64,000 nucleotides of DNA from Chondrosia reniformis (taxonomy: Eukaryota > Porifera > Demospongiae > Chondrillida > Chondrillidae): the NCBI GenBank assembly GCA_947172415.1, contig OX359192.1, forward strand, positions 2,172,501 through 2,236,500. The letters run 5' to 3'. Below the pieces are notes generated by a model. That model was given only the letters and a program-made list of their open reading frames with translations. It was not told the origin of the DNA and ran no database searches. How positions within the stretch are numbered: the first letter of the stretch is position 1; each line of letters starts with the position of its first letter. The position numbers were made by a program, and so were the translations under genes. This document shows positions 45,101 through 56,300 of this stretch, in pieces.

Positions 45101-47302
45101 TCTGATAAGTCAACAATCAAGATCCTTTGGAATGGCCTAGAGCTCTACTTGATAGAAAGACCAGGCCGGATAGAGGCAGCAGTCCTCTGCAGTGAATACT
45201 TCTTTTCAGATGAAGAAGGACTAGATAACAAATTGAAGAAGCTCCATGAGCACTGTAAAATCATCAAAACGGACCTAACATCTGGTATTGAAAATGCTTG
45301 CCGCACTATTCTAGGAAAGGATTTCCTGAAGGCCATCAATCTTCAGATTGGCTTTTTGTGTGATTGCTTGCAGGGTAGTCCACACTTGGCTGTGCTCATC
45401 AAACAGGACACTTCCCTACTCAAGTGTACCCGTTTCAAAGGTAGATTTAGGCCAGTTACCTGCAGAAGGAAGACGTGGTTGCACCTGCCTAAAGGAAGAG
45501 CTCTGAAGGTATGATTTACAATGGCTTTACTATATTTCAGCTCCCTTCAAATTCTTTTCTGTTTTCTGTCATTGTGCCTCATCATTTTACTGTAGTACAG
45601 CACAGAATATTATGGTATCCAGAGTTGCTAATACTTGGATACCTCCCTATTCCTTACTAGATACCTCCCTATTCCTTACTAGATACCTCCCTATTCCTTA
45701 CTAGATACCTCCCTATTCCTTACTAGATACCTCCCTATTCCTTACTAGATCCTCCCTATTCCTTACTAGATCCTCCCTATTCCTTACAAAATACCTCTAT
45801 TCTGTATTCTTACTATCAACATATTATGTATATACAACTGCTGTATAAATAATTTTTTCTATATATAAGTAATATACAGTATAAAACAATGGATACTGTT
45901 AAAATGATTTATGTACATATACAGTAGTTATGATTACTTTTAAATCTCACTATGATCTTTCCATGTATACCATGCGTATATACTAATAATATCAACCCAT
46001 GGGGAAATTGTAACATTAATACAGTATGGCTGGAAATATTGGTGAAAAATTAAATTTGGCAATGTGGTATTCTAGCACAGAATCACTAAAATCCAAATTT
46101 TGAGTCTATATAATATAAATTGTTTCATGGCATGATTAACCCACTCTGTACAAGATCATGCCCTTGATATAGCCTGCATGATATCGCCGATAATCTTATT
46201 AACCCACATACAGCAACGGATGGAGACCTTCGAATTAGTGTGTTGTGTTTGAGGCCATCATGGGTGCGGTAGTATATGCTTCTAGGGAGATGTGTGAGTT
46301 TCTGATTGTGACACTATAACCTCTGACACCGTCTCTGCAACATTTAAATTACACCAACGTTTAGAGGCAAAATCGTCAAATTTTTCCACCCTTACAGTAT
46401 TTATGGGCTCATTGCAATCAAACTTGGAATAAACTGTACATATACTATTGAAGTTTGAATGAAAGGCATAAGATTTTCCTTGATTGATTAAGTATTGTTT
46501 CCATGAGTTCTGTTTCTATGAATGATGAAACACCTTTATTTATTAATAAAACTTGCAATATACTGCATAGGATAATATATTGTTTTTTTATACCGCAATC
46601 GGTTGGCATGACATTCTTGAGTTGTTCTCACTTACTCATACATGTATGCAACAAGATTATTGTGGTTATACGCTGTATAGACAAAATTTAATAACAATGT
46701 GCCAGTTGTAAAATTAGAAAGACTGTACAATTAACCCTTTAATGCAAAGACACTTGATAAATTTACTGATACACATGCATGTCATTCAAACTTATGTACT
46801 ATGTATGCATATGTATTTGTGTGTAGTTTTCTTTGCAAACTCTGGAATCAAGAGACCAGAACTGGGTGCTGGACACTGTTCCTGCACCATCTGCTGATCA
46901 AGCAACACGGACTGCTCCTGAATGTAAGGTTATGTGCTTTACAGGCTGCAGTTGGTCTCCATACTTATTACTGTGTGCATATGTGTGTGTGTAGTCATTG
47001 ACCGAAGTGCAGATGAAATCCTCTCATTCTTGGACAAGTTCAAGGAAAGTCATATAAAGCACTGCAATGCCTTTGCAATTCGTTCAAACCTACGTCAAAA
47101 AAGAATCATTAATTTGGGACAGAATCAACAATTAGACTCTTCTTTAAATGTTGCTGCAGCCAATGACTTATTCTATCAGTTCCTTTGTAGCGATCCAACA
47201 CCTGAGACACTTTTGGCCGCTGCTGAAGTGCTCAGTGAAGCACCTGACACTACTAACATGAACAGGAGGTTTGCAAAGGAAATAGAACATTTTCTTCATT
47301 GA
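30136..47302 (+). CDS. Gene 3: ankyrin-repeat ROC-COR GTPase, rearranged
   Basis: Sixteen exons, about 1339 residues: 30136-30216, 30281-30517, 31633-31752, 32525-32593, 34805-34924, 36734-36802, 38727-38846, 39230-39349, 41155-41223, 42131-42250, 42553-42621, 42908-43057, 43148-43216, 43307-45508, 46827-46923, 46995-47302. Domain order is as in gene 2. Four central exons of gene 2 (those with LLYGADLF, LHGEDILK, VKELVSWRN and NFEIIQLLLHYKCDVN) are missing. An internal tandem duplication repeats exons 5-7 as exons 8-10. Exons 7 and 8 are both 40-codon type, so a 23-codon partner is missing between them. The frame stays open because these introns are phase 0. The last acceptor is TAG/TCATTGACC rather than CAG/CCATTGACC, changing Ser to Phe at the junction. 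Exon 7 might be skipped in mature mRNA. Confidence 0.8.
30918..31118. repeat. Inverted duplication inside gene 3 intron 2
   Basis: TAAACGTAGTTCACATTCTT and its continuation (about 30918-30990) reappears reversed at about 31045-31118. Gene 4 has a single copy near 51090-51170, so gene 3 gained the second arm. Confidence 0.6.
32693..33983. mobile_element. 1.29-kb TA-flanked element with internal fold-back
   Basis: Ends CCGTATTATC and GATAATACGG, with TA at 32691-32692 and 33984-33985. The empty site TTGAAATAACCAGAATTTTG is seen in the other introns. Inside, about 100 bp at 33211-33313 is repeated inverted at 33355-33455 around a 41-bp loop. Words such as GGGCTTTTATTGGAGACTGG recur in the right half. 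No transposase was recognised. Open frames here are low-complexity (Phe-rich). Confidence 0.75.
34979..35497. mobile_element. Truncated copy of the CAGTACATG element (unit 1)
   Basis: It begins CAGTACATGTCACAAGTTCC after TA and runs in the opposite orientation to the element at 13058, down to GCCTCCTGCGATACGTTCC where it stops without its second end. The unbroken ACAGTGTT site inside it shows where the hammerhead element inserted in the gene 2 copy. Unit 2 has the same truncation at 39405-39923. Confidence 0.75.
35714..36320. mobile_element. 607-bp TA-flanked MITE (unit 1)
   Basis: Ends CGGTACACACGG and CCGTGCGTACCG, with TA at 35712-35713 and 36321-36322. The target reads CTTTACATATATTC in sister introns. 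The interior is rich in GGTACTACC/ACCGGTAGTA-type self-complementary words. No coding region was recognised. Confidence 0.75.
37380..37860 (-). other. Possible membrane-protein fragment on the minus strand
   Basis: A 95-codon frame (37669 to 37382) has three hydrophobic stretches: LLCINALLFAGCLIMHV, WHVIIISLHVLGSVNGVIL and TSIVFSSLAVALVTGNIYV, then SHNTYRYP. A further hydrophobic piece, MAVIMTIGLTSSVPLYPVKT, lies upstream at about 37845-37750 behind an AG acceptor. The pattern loosely recalls Frag1/DRAM-type proteins but I cannot assign it. It is present only in duplication unit 1. Confidence 0.25.
37866..38660 (-). pseudogene. Internally deleted pogo/jerky-like transposase (unit 1)
   Basis: Minus-strand pieces in order. 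The segment 38660-38346 has LWQQCLRNRQTRLFKW and RYPQLTIRTPQPLS, like the Tc5/CENP-B-type DNA-binding region. Then 38320-38087 has NVMDGFKCGIYPFNP and LAPSKEA, the usual end of a DDE_1 transposase. After a shift near 38160, FTPEEEVLYKRRYKEGYD through RRRRKPGLNSKTVCITD forms the C-terminus (to 37866). The whole catalytic DDE core between the first two is missing. No terminal repeats were identified. The frame is continuous through 38081, which shows that unit 1 is the less deleted state. Confidence 0.75.
40138..40744. mobile_element. 607-bp TA-flanked MITE (unit 2)
   Basis: Same length and ends as the copy at 35714 with only scattered substitutions, because it was copied in the segmental duplication. 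Confidence 0.75.
41488..42064 (-). pseudogene. Internally deleted pogo/jerky-like transposase (unit 2)
   Basis: Same two pieces as unit 1: 42064-41750 for the DNA-binding part and 41724-41491 for the GIYPFNP part. The sequence is cut at 41487, where CAAGCTTCAAC is joined directly to ATGCTATGTACCC. The C-terminal part of the transposase and the adjacent 1.02 kb are lost. Confidence 0.7.
43307..45508 (+). CDS. Gene 3 GTPase exon: ROC, COR-like and Cys-rich tail
   Basis: One exon of 734 codons with the same motifs as gene 2: GSPEVGKSS, DTGGQP, THKD, the COR-like region and IGFLCDCLQG. It carries a short extra ERDGTEIPPSPPI-like stretch in the Pro/Ser insert. Differences from gene 2 cluster in the second half of the COR-like region (about two dozen within about 100 residues around DIYFMPIVLP). 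The ends GALKVW-type text is not coding: the donor is GCTCTGAAG/GTATGA. Confidence 0.85.
45638..45800. repeat. Short 22-bp minisatellite in gene 3
   Basis: About seven units of the same minisatellite as in genes 1 and 2, ending in worn copies (TACAAAATACCTC). Confidence 0.9.
45801..46650. other. Gene 3-specific intron sequence
   Basis: Between the short minisatellite and the point where homology to genes 1 and 2 resumes (AACAAGATTATTGTGG). It is AT-rich. No coding region, terminal repeats or target duplication were recognised. Confidence 0.4.
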
Positions 47303-47558
47303 AAGAAACCATTCTAGTTTTAAACTTATTTCAACTGTATATCATGCATGTTTGTATATATATTTTCTCTATAATAATGTATGTTAATGATTATAATTAG
47401 CAGTCGAGGGGTTTTCGAACCCAAGCCATTCCTAAATACTTTGAGAGTATGGGAGATAATGATATGTAATTCTTGTATACTGTATGTAAAGACTGGCTAG
47501 GTGCACGTACATGATGATGAAGCTATATAGGACCAGATGGATCTGTAATGCTTTTAGT

Positions 47559-48067
47559 TTAAGTTTTGAAAATAAAATTTAAATAACCTTTTCTCTTTAA
47601 AAAGAAGCATACAGTTTTGAATTCAATTCCTGTAATTGCAAAGACACTAACTCTGCCCTTCCTTGTTCTAGTCGGTTCACCATATCTTGTTATATATAGA
47701 CTGCCATTGCCAACTAAGGTATAAATGATAACCTGGATATTTGTCCAATGAAGAAAATCCATGTGAAAAATCGACAAGTGTTAGGTATATTTAATACACC
47801 ATTGTATGCACTGACTATTACAAAGAGATGTTCCATTAATCCAGAAATTGCTATGATCAAATTGCCAATCAAAATGTTGGAGAGGCCTATCTGAACAGAT
47901 TTAGACAGTTTATAATCAAAGATGCAGTTGACCAGTGTAAATGTACTAACTACAATTGCTGGTATTACAAGTACAGTCAGATTAAACCCACTACAGATCA
48001 GTGAAGTAATTGGTAATTTTGCATTAGCTGTATCGTTCGTACCATTGACATTCAAGTTGATCACCAT
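47559..48067 (-). pseudogene. Seven-transmembrane receptor pseudogene (copy C)
   Basis: Nearly identical to copy B, with the same ATTCC-flanked deletion at 47626-47630 and the same one-base loss before TRYGEPTR. It also carries a stop codon after SRLSFIP, where CAACAAAG became CAACTAAG (near 47714). It was therefore already dead when the block after gene 2 was duplicated. Confidence 0.75.
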
Positions 48068-48448
48068 TAAGACAACCTGTGTAGCTATCTTGATTCAGCC
48101 TTATATATACCACTTTTAGAATATTACCCTACATACAGTAAATATATTTAATTGTTTGTAATAATATACAAATTTCAACTTCAAATTGATATAGATATAT
48201 TTATACTCCATTGCCATGGTAACGAGCTGGTTAATGGTGGGGTATATATATGCTAGATATACCCTGAGAAACAGGATATCAATTAATCAGTTTTACAATG
48301 CACCACTGATCCGCCCTGATCCGCACTGATCATTTGCATTACATCATTGAAAACCATGCATGGGGTATAAGTGAGTTATATAGGCTACGGACTTGGACTT
48401 CCGCCAGAATATAATTACTCAGCCTCGGCCTCGTATTATAATTACATT

Positions 48449-49182
48449 CTTGCTATCGTTGATGGGTCTCCCTGTTGAGGATGGAGGCTCCTTCCCAGTT
48501 GATGCTGTGTGCCTCATGCACGGACTGTGATTCCATGTTGCAGTCAGCTTTCTTCACTGCTTGCCAGTGCTCGTACAACCTCTTCTGTAGGCTTCTTCCG
48601 GTTTCTCCAATGCATATCTTGTCACAGTCATGCATGGGACACAGTACACAACATCAACTGGGAAGGAGCCTCCATGCTCCACAAGGAGACCCATCAATGG
48701 AGGAGAAGAGTAATAAAGGCAATACAAATCCAGAGATTTTCTCAAAGAACTGTCAATCTGGATGGTGGCCTGATCCTAAGTGACCTATGGAAGCCCTTTA
48801 TCTGATCACATGTAATATAATTCATTAACTGTCCTTACAGTATTACAGCTACAATGTCAATATATTTTGTTATATGGTACTAAGCATGCCATTTGTAAGA
48901 GTACAGTTTTCCATCTTCTACATACTGTATTACAGTATGACATCACATGGCATCATTTTCCACCTAATTCACAAGTGCAACCGTTATTCTTAATAATAAT
49001 TGGCTGAGGAAGGTCTACGGACTGAAATGTTCCAATAATTGTTTAAGTTCACGCTGCTGCGGTAAAAAACGCTCAACTAATATTCAGCTGTCATATATCA
49101 AAACGTAGCAATGAACCTTTACTCTGACAAGTTATTGAACGTTGCGATCATGAAGGTCTTCATCAGCCAAATATATGCATAT
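48449..49182. mobile_element. Penelope-like fragments joined head-to-head (second copy)
   Basis: Almost exact duplicate of 28247-28980, including the CATGCATG junction at 48632-48639 and both hammerhead-like tails. It was copied with the flanking block and was not inserted independently. Confidence 0.75.
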
Positions 49183-49765
49183 ATACAAAATATACGTTTG
49201 TAACCTTTCTACAAACTCTAAAATATGAGATTAAGAGATACTGAATACTGCAGACAGCTATTTTGCCCTCCTTGTATGGTTGATTAGTGTACTATACTTA
49301 AGTTTAATATAATAACTTTGCCTTAGCTTGTGGTTTCAGAATATATATATATATATAAATTAAGATGATGGGAATGTGTATACCTGACAGTACCTAATTG
49401 GGTCTGTACCCTAGTGCTGTATTTTGCACATATGCACTTTAATATGAATAATAATAATATAAATTAAGATGGAGGTTACAGTCTATATAGACAAGACTGA
49501 GTACTCACAGTGAAATGGGAGAGGTGCACTGACCTATATAGTAATGCTATTATATCTAGAACTGAAACCTATTTAAATTATACAATTTAAGAGTGTAAAT
49601 ACAACTTTGAAAATGTTCTAAAGGATATACGTATATAGCTGATGCAAAATGACGAAGTGTACACAAACCTAGTATACTGCTTTCGATGTACATTAAAACA
49701 GGTTGCTTAAAAAGATGGTGGAGTAGCTCCGCGATGATAAGTAATTGGGTGGAGTCCGGCCAGAT

Positions 49766-49782
49766 TAAGGGACTGTCCCTTA
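49766..49782. promoter_or_regulatory. Conserved palindrome upstream of gene 4
   Basis: The TAAGGGAC-T-GTCCCTTA palindrome, identical to that upstream of gene 3, 544 bp before the ATG. Confidence 0.3.
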
Positions 49783-50211
49783 TCTTAATGATGAAATGAA
49801 AGGGAAAATGGACGATCATTGAAACGACTTAGATCATGTACCCGATATTTCTGATTAATAGAGGTAAAGATTATCAGATTTTATATGTAGGAACTTTTTT
49901 CATTTTATCTAATTTATTTTTAATAGATTTACTTTAGATATTTTGAACCACACCTCTGAGGATCTCTCTTTGCGTACGTTATCTTAAGGTAAAACGGGGT
50001 AATCTGGAACAAAGCTTTCCTTTAACTTCTAACCGCTGAAAACAAGCACTGTTGGCTCAGCCCATTTAAAGGCAAGCTAGTGTTCTTCATAAACTATCCT
50101 GCCTAGGTATATATATGGCTTCAGCTAGGTCTAGCTAAAGAAGTTTTATTCTGTTTTTAATAACTCCCCTCAGATGTGGTATAGTGTAAGTCAGTTTACC
50201 TGTATGTATGG

Positions 50212-50220
50212 TATAAATAA
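50212..50220 (+). promoter_or_regulatory. Putative TATA box of gene 4
   Basis: TATAAATAA, 114 bp before the ATG, as in gene 3. Confidence 0.45.
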
Positions 50221-50325
50221 TTACCTAATTGGTAACAGATTGTATAATCATAAGTTGCAGATGCAGTATAAAGTCCAAACGGTACACCACATGTTATTAA
50301 TGATACACTTCTTTAGTAGTCAATC

Positions 50326-53300
50326 ATGTCTTCGTTGAAACTAATCTGGAAAGAACTATGGATGGAGGAGGTGTACCTCAAAATTGAAAATAGTAATCTT
50401 GCTGAGGTGAGTTCTATGAATGTCTTTATTATTGACACTGACTCATGTGTGTACCTTGGTCTGTGTATAGGTCAAGCAATGTGTTACTGAAAGAAATGTT
50501 AATATGCCAATGGAGTATACTGGCAGACTAAGCCTGAAATTTTCAACCACACTGTTGCATGTAGCAGTGTCCTGTGGTGATACCAGAATAATGGAGTACT
50601 TTATTGAGCTTGGTGCTAACCTGAATGTGACAGCATATTACCCAGATGAGAATACATTAGCTTTATCATCTACAGTAGCACCATTACACATAGCTGTGAA
50701 GAAAGGAGTAAGTCCAATTTCTCATGTTTTATTCTCCAAGTGGGGAGGGTAGTACAACATGCCACCCTGTTTAGTCATGTATTGGTTTATTAGGTCATGA
50801 ATTTGAAATAGTAATCATTTCAATTAAATACTCTGTTTTTATCATCATGCAGTGAACAAGTTAAGCTATAAGTCTAAATAATTTTTATATAGTTAAATTT
50901 ACCTTACTCACATCCACAAATAGAGGTCTCACATTTACTGGCCTCACTTACCAGTCTCTTAGTGTTGCCATGGTGATACAACAACCAAAGAGGTTTCATT
51001 CCTTCATCTAAGTTGAATTGTTTTTATACATAGCAAATTATCATGAGCAGTTTGTAAATCTACATACCATTCAGGAGGTCTTATCAGTAGGTAGACGTAG
51101 TTCACATTCTTTACAAAGATTCAAATAAAGCAGCACAATCCTGACTCCAAATTCATTTCTCCATCTTTTCCTGGGCCTCCTTCTGGGTCTCTTTCCTCCA
51201 AGTTTTACATTCCTTACATTCCTTACTCTGTTACTAAGCTACCATCATTCTCCATCACCAATCTCTTCAAGCCTCTCTCCGCCTCACCTGTGCTACCACT
51301 AAAAAGCTGAACTTTGTAAACAATATAATGCAAATCATACAGTTTTGTGGTAATGTATTACTTGGGTGGGGGTAAAACTACTAATACTGTATAACAGTGT
51401 TATTATATGTACGTACGTACATTACATGTAATTGTACTATACTAATGTTTCCTCTCTCCGTGTCGTATGAATTTATGGCATGTTACAGTTAATGACAGCT
51501 GTTTATCTCACTTTGGTTGTAATGATAAATTCTGTTTTCTGACAATGCTTTGATTTAATATAGAAGGACAGCCACTGAACTTTGTATTTATGATTTTATC
51601 TTTCTTATGTTTGTTTACTTTAACTAGGTCAAAGTGGCAAAGTTGTTACTTGATCATCAATGTGAGGTGGATCCAGTGGATGACATTCGTGGAACACCAC
51701 TTTTTAAGGCTTCATGGCAAGGAGATGTAGAAATGTGTGAACTACTAGTAAGAACAATCAGATTAATGTTTTTGTTCATATTTAATAAGAGATATTCATA
51801 CATAGGTACATAAAGTGGTACTTTGTGTACAACATTCTCTAACTACAAATTCCTGACAGACCTGGTCTGACATCATATTAACTAGTTAGCTTAAACCCCA
51901 CACCATCTACACAATCATCTATTGTCAATTTGGTACAGTTAGAAACTAAGAACCTTTCATAGTATATTCTGATGGAAGTCCAAGTCTGTGAGCTATAACT
52001 CCTTAGTCCATGACAATGATTGATTTTCAATGATGCCATGCAGGTGACTAATTGATTTGCATATATACTGTTTTACCTTTTCCAGGGTATATCCAGAATA
52101 TCCCCCACCATTAACCAGCCTATTGCCATGTTACTGGGGGTAGAATAGAAATATTTAAATACTTATCCGTTAGCATTGTGTGTACCTTTTGAAAGCTATT
52201 TGTGAACAATATTTCATGGATATGTGATTTTATAGAATGAACGTCCAGCGTATAAAAACATTATGTAGTGTAATAATGAGTCCAATTCAATAAGATTTCA
52301 TTTTTGATTAGTTAGTACATCACTTAGTATGTAATGTTTTTGTTTCCATCGGGATATGTCTTATCAGAGTTTCACTGTATATACATACATTTTGTTAAAG
52401 GCTAATTCTGATAAGTCAGAAGGAGCTGTAATATACTTGTCATGGAGGTGACTTATCTTAGGTGGTAACAGTTATGTTTTAGTGTACTGCATGGACTGAC
52501 TCTTGTTAAGAGACCATCTTGTAGACAGTACTTTCCCATTGAATAAAACTGTAGTAGATACATTTTATTTATGGATCCAGGCAATTTTTACTTCCTAATA
52601 CCTTCTTTACATACTGTATATTCAGGGTAGTACTGTAATTGAAGTGATTTGGGTTTCATATCTGTTTTAACTGAAATAATGTAATATCTACTCTTTATTT
52701 CATTATTGTGTTTTCTTTGACTCACTGATGTGTGAGTTATATATTCAAATCCATTCCTCTTCTGACTATACTATAAGTTACACTTTATATAATGGCCACA
52801 ATTTCACTGTATGTATTCTGTGCTCAAACCAATAAGCCAGTTATAGTCAAAACATTGGCATTGTCTTAATTATGTTTTATGTTTTGTTGAACAAGTTATA
52901 CGTAGGTCTCATCTGTGTTTAGACATTGTAAACATGTACAAGAAGTTTAAAATGTTAATGCTAAGGGTGATGTACATATTGAAAAGTACTCTACTCTATT
53001 GAAAGTTAGTTTTTATTCTATATCTACAGCTACACCATAAAGCTAAAGTCAACCAGACAGATGGGATTGGCAGGACACCTCTCCATGTATCATCTAATGT
53101 AAGTTTACTCTTAATGTGATTTCAATGTGTTTTACTCATGCACAATAGTGAGTTTAGTTTATTCAAGTGCCTGGGATTGGAAATAAACTTTGAAATAACC
53201 AGAATTTTGAAATATAAAGAATGATAGCAATTTAATATTTAAATCCTAAGAGAAACCAGTTGTATCAGAATTATTTAGTATGTCCAGTACTTCAAGTCAC

Positions 53301-56300
53301 TCTGTGCCTGTGACAGCCACTGAAATGCTTAACTTCTAAATTATTAAATTTTTAATAATATTTTTCTAATAAGAAGTTCTAAAGCAATTGAAGCAATTAT
53401 AGTTGGTCGACCAACCAGTATGTCAGTCTTAGGGTCATTTTAAGTCCGCATGCTTATTAAATTCATGATCATGTTGCTATTTCTTATAAGCTTTATACTT
53501 TGTATACAAACTACGTATGTATGTACATACAGAATGCGAGTAAATAATGTGAATCATAGGTTTTATGATGATACGTACTTTAATAAAAAAGAGTTTTATG
53601 ATGTAAACACACATTTTAGTTTACTAAGACAAGGTTTTAAGTACATAATTGACTTTAAAGGTACATGTATACCTAGGTCACAAATATGTAAAACTGCTAA
53701 TATATTGTATAACTAACATTAAGTTTAGTTGCTGTGAGTATGTTTCCTTAACAGTAACTTTTAAGTACTGTTCTGATGTATCTCTCTGTATGAGGGCTAT
53801 GTCGTATTAAATAATGGTATGTGACTGCTAATGACAGCTGTTTATCTCACTTTGGTTGTAATGATAAATTCTGATTTCTGACAATGCTTTAATTTATTTT
53901 AGAAGGATAGCCACTGAACTTTGTATTTATGATTTTATCTTTCTTATGTTTGTTTACTTTAATTAGGTCAAAGTGGCAAAATTGTTCCTTGATCATCATT
54001 GTGAGGTGGATCCAGAGGATGAGTATGGTGAAACACCACTTTTTAAGGCTTCACAGAGAGGAGATGTAGAAATGTGTCAACTATTAGTGAGAACAATCAG
54101 ATTACTATTGCTATTGTTCATATTTCAGAGATATTCATATAGTGCATCTACGTACGTATGTTTATATATGCACAACATTTTCTTACTATATACTATTCCT
54201 AAAAGACCTTGTGTATTTATTTTTGTCAGGAATAATCTAAAACACCTTTTTTCTAAACATGGCTGACATAAATATTAACTAGTTTTAGACCATAGACCAT
54301 CCTCAGCTTGCTCTGCTGTGGTAAAACACTCAACTAGCTGTTCCATACTCATTTTGAATGTAAAAATGAACCTCTACTCTTATCACAATCATCGTTAGTA
54401 TCTTGAATGCCTCTTTGTGTGTCTTTGTGAACTTTATTGGGTGAGCCAGAAGCAAACCCCCATAATGGCTTGTAGGCTGCCATTTCGTGTTTGTATATAT
54501 ATATATATATGTTATGTATGACTGTTTAGTCACAGAGGGCTACGTATGGTACGCATGGTAATTAAGTTTACATTCGAAGATCGTAGTACCTGAAATTACG
54601 CGTAGTTTAAAAACTTCAGCAGGCAGCGTTAACCGAACTTCGATCGAAGTTTCCCGTCGAGTTTATCGTAGTCGGGGGTAGTTGATTGTAGTTGGGGGTA
54701 GTTGATCGTAGTTTGATACGGAGTTTAGACTACCGTAGCTATGCAACTACCCTTCGGAACGAATTGTTACATTTCTTTTAGTTATCAAAGTGCTAAGTGT
54801 TATTAATGGTAAATTCGTTTCGATAGAGAACAAGATCATCTACAATATGTCAAAGTTTTCGGAGTACAAATGCCTAAGAATATTATCGCTCTATAGAGAA
54901 GGATACAAGTCACCTAAGTTATTACTGAAAGAAGACCTTTCTGCCAGCAGACAATCTATTCACCTATTTATTAAGAAATATGAAGAAACCCCAATCCATT
55001 GCTAGAAAAGGAGGAGTTGGAAGAAAGTCAAAGATTACCACGTCTGTGAAAAAGCTAATTGAAGAGAAGATGCAACAAGATGATGAGACTACTATTAAGG
55101 AACTGAAGCAGCTATTGAAGAAAATTGATTATTCCTTGGGAAGTACTAGCATAGCTAAATGTTGCCGTGAACTTGGTTGGAGCTATCGTGGCAGTGCCTA
55201 CTGCCAGTTAATTCGCGATCACAACAAGATCAAGCGTCTGCAGTGGGCCAAAGATAATCTTGGAGACAGCTTCTCAGACTGTATTTATTCTGATGAGACC
55301 ACTGTTCAATTAGAAGCCCACAGAAGATTTTGCTGTTCCAAAAGTGGATTAAAACCACGCTGTAAGCCCAGACCAAAACACCCTGTAAGGGTACATGTGT
55401 GGGCTGCAATCAGCAAGAGGGGGAGATCAGGAATTTGTGTGTTTGAGGGGTGTATGGATGCTACAGGCTACATTGAAATACTACGGAAGACATTGGTACC
55501 CATGATCAACACCTTGTATCCTGATGAACATAGATTTGTCCAAGATAATGACCCGAAGCACACTTCTACTTTGGCAAAGAGTTTCTATAAGGAGAATGGC
55601 ATCAATTGGTGGGCCACACCTGCTGAGTCCCCAGATGCAAACCCAATCGAGAACATGTGGCATGAGATGAAGGAATATCTGAGAAGAGTGGTGAAACCAA
55701 GGAAGAAGGAGGAACTTATCAAGGGGATACAGGAGTTTTGGGAGACCATTAACATTGAAAAATGTACCAGATATATAAATCACTTGCGTAAGGTCCTTCC
55801 TAAAATTATTGAATGTGATGGCGGACCTACTGGGTATTAAGTGTGTTGTGATTGTTATTAATTATTTATTTGGTAGAATCGTAAGTATAATACATTAAAT
55901 AAAGCTGTTAAATATAACAAAAATATATAAATAGAAGATGAAGTTTTACGTAAGTCAAGTTTTCTTAGCTCTTAAACCTTGGCATGCTTTAGCAATAGCA
56001 GTAAGACATTTCTGCCACAAGGGTTCAAATTTGATGGCACTCACAAAATTGTACGCTCTGAAAATTCTCGCTTTAATGTCTCCGAGCTTATCCTTATTTA
56101 AGCCAGAAAGGGTGCTATCTTTCATTACTTCAATTCCGAAGTAGCATTCTCTGGCTAGTTTAACTGTCAGACGTCCTGCCTTATCTCGAGACACTAAGAG
56201 CTTTTGACTGTCATGTATAACTTCAGCTGCTGAGCAAAAGATTACTCCTGGAGCACCTGTGTTGCTTACATCCTGTAAAGCCAGTCTTGGTGTTAGTATA

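Noticed and set aside
48475..48805. Two plus-strand ORFs of about 100 codons near the Penelope fragments
   Set aside because: One frame is simply the antisense of the minus-strand GIY-YIG piece joined to the plus-strand piece; they do not form a separate gene.
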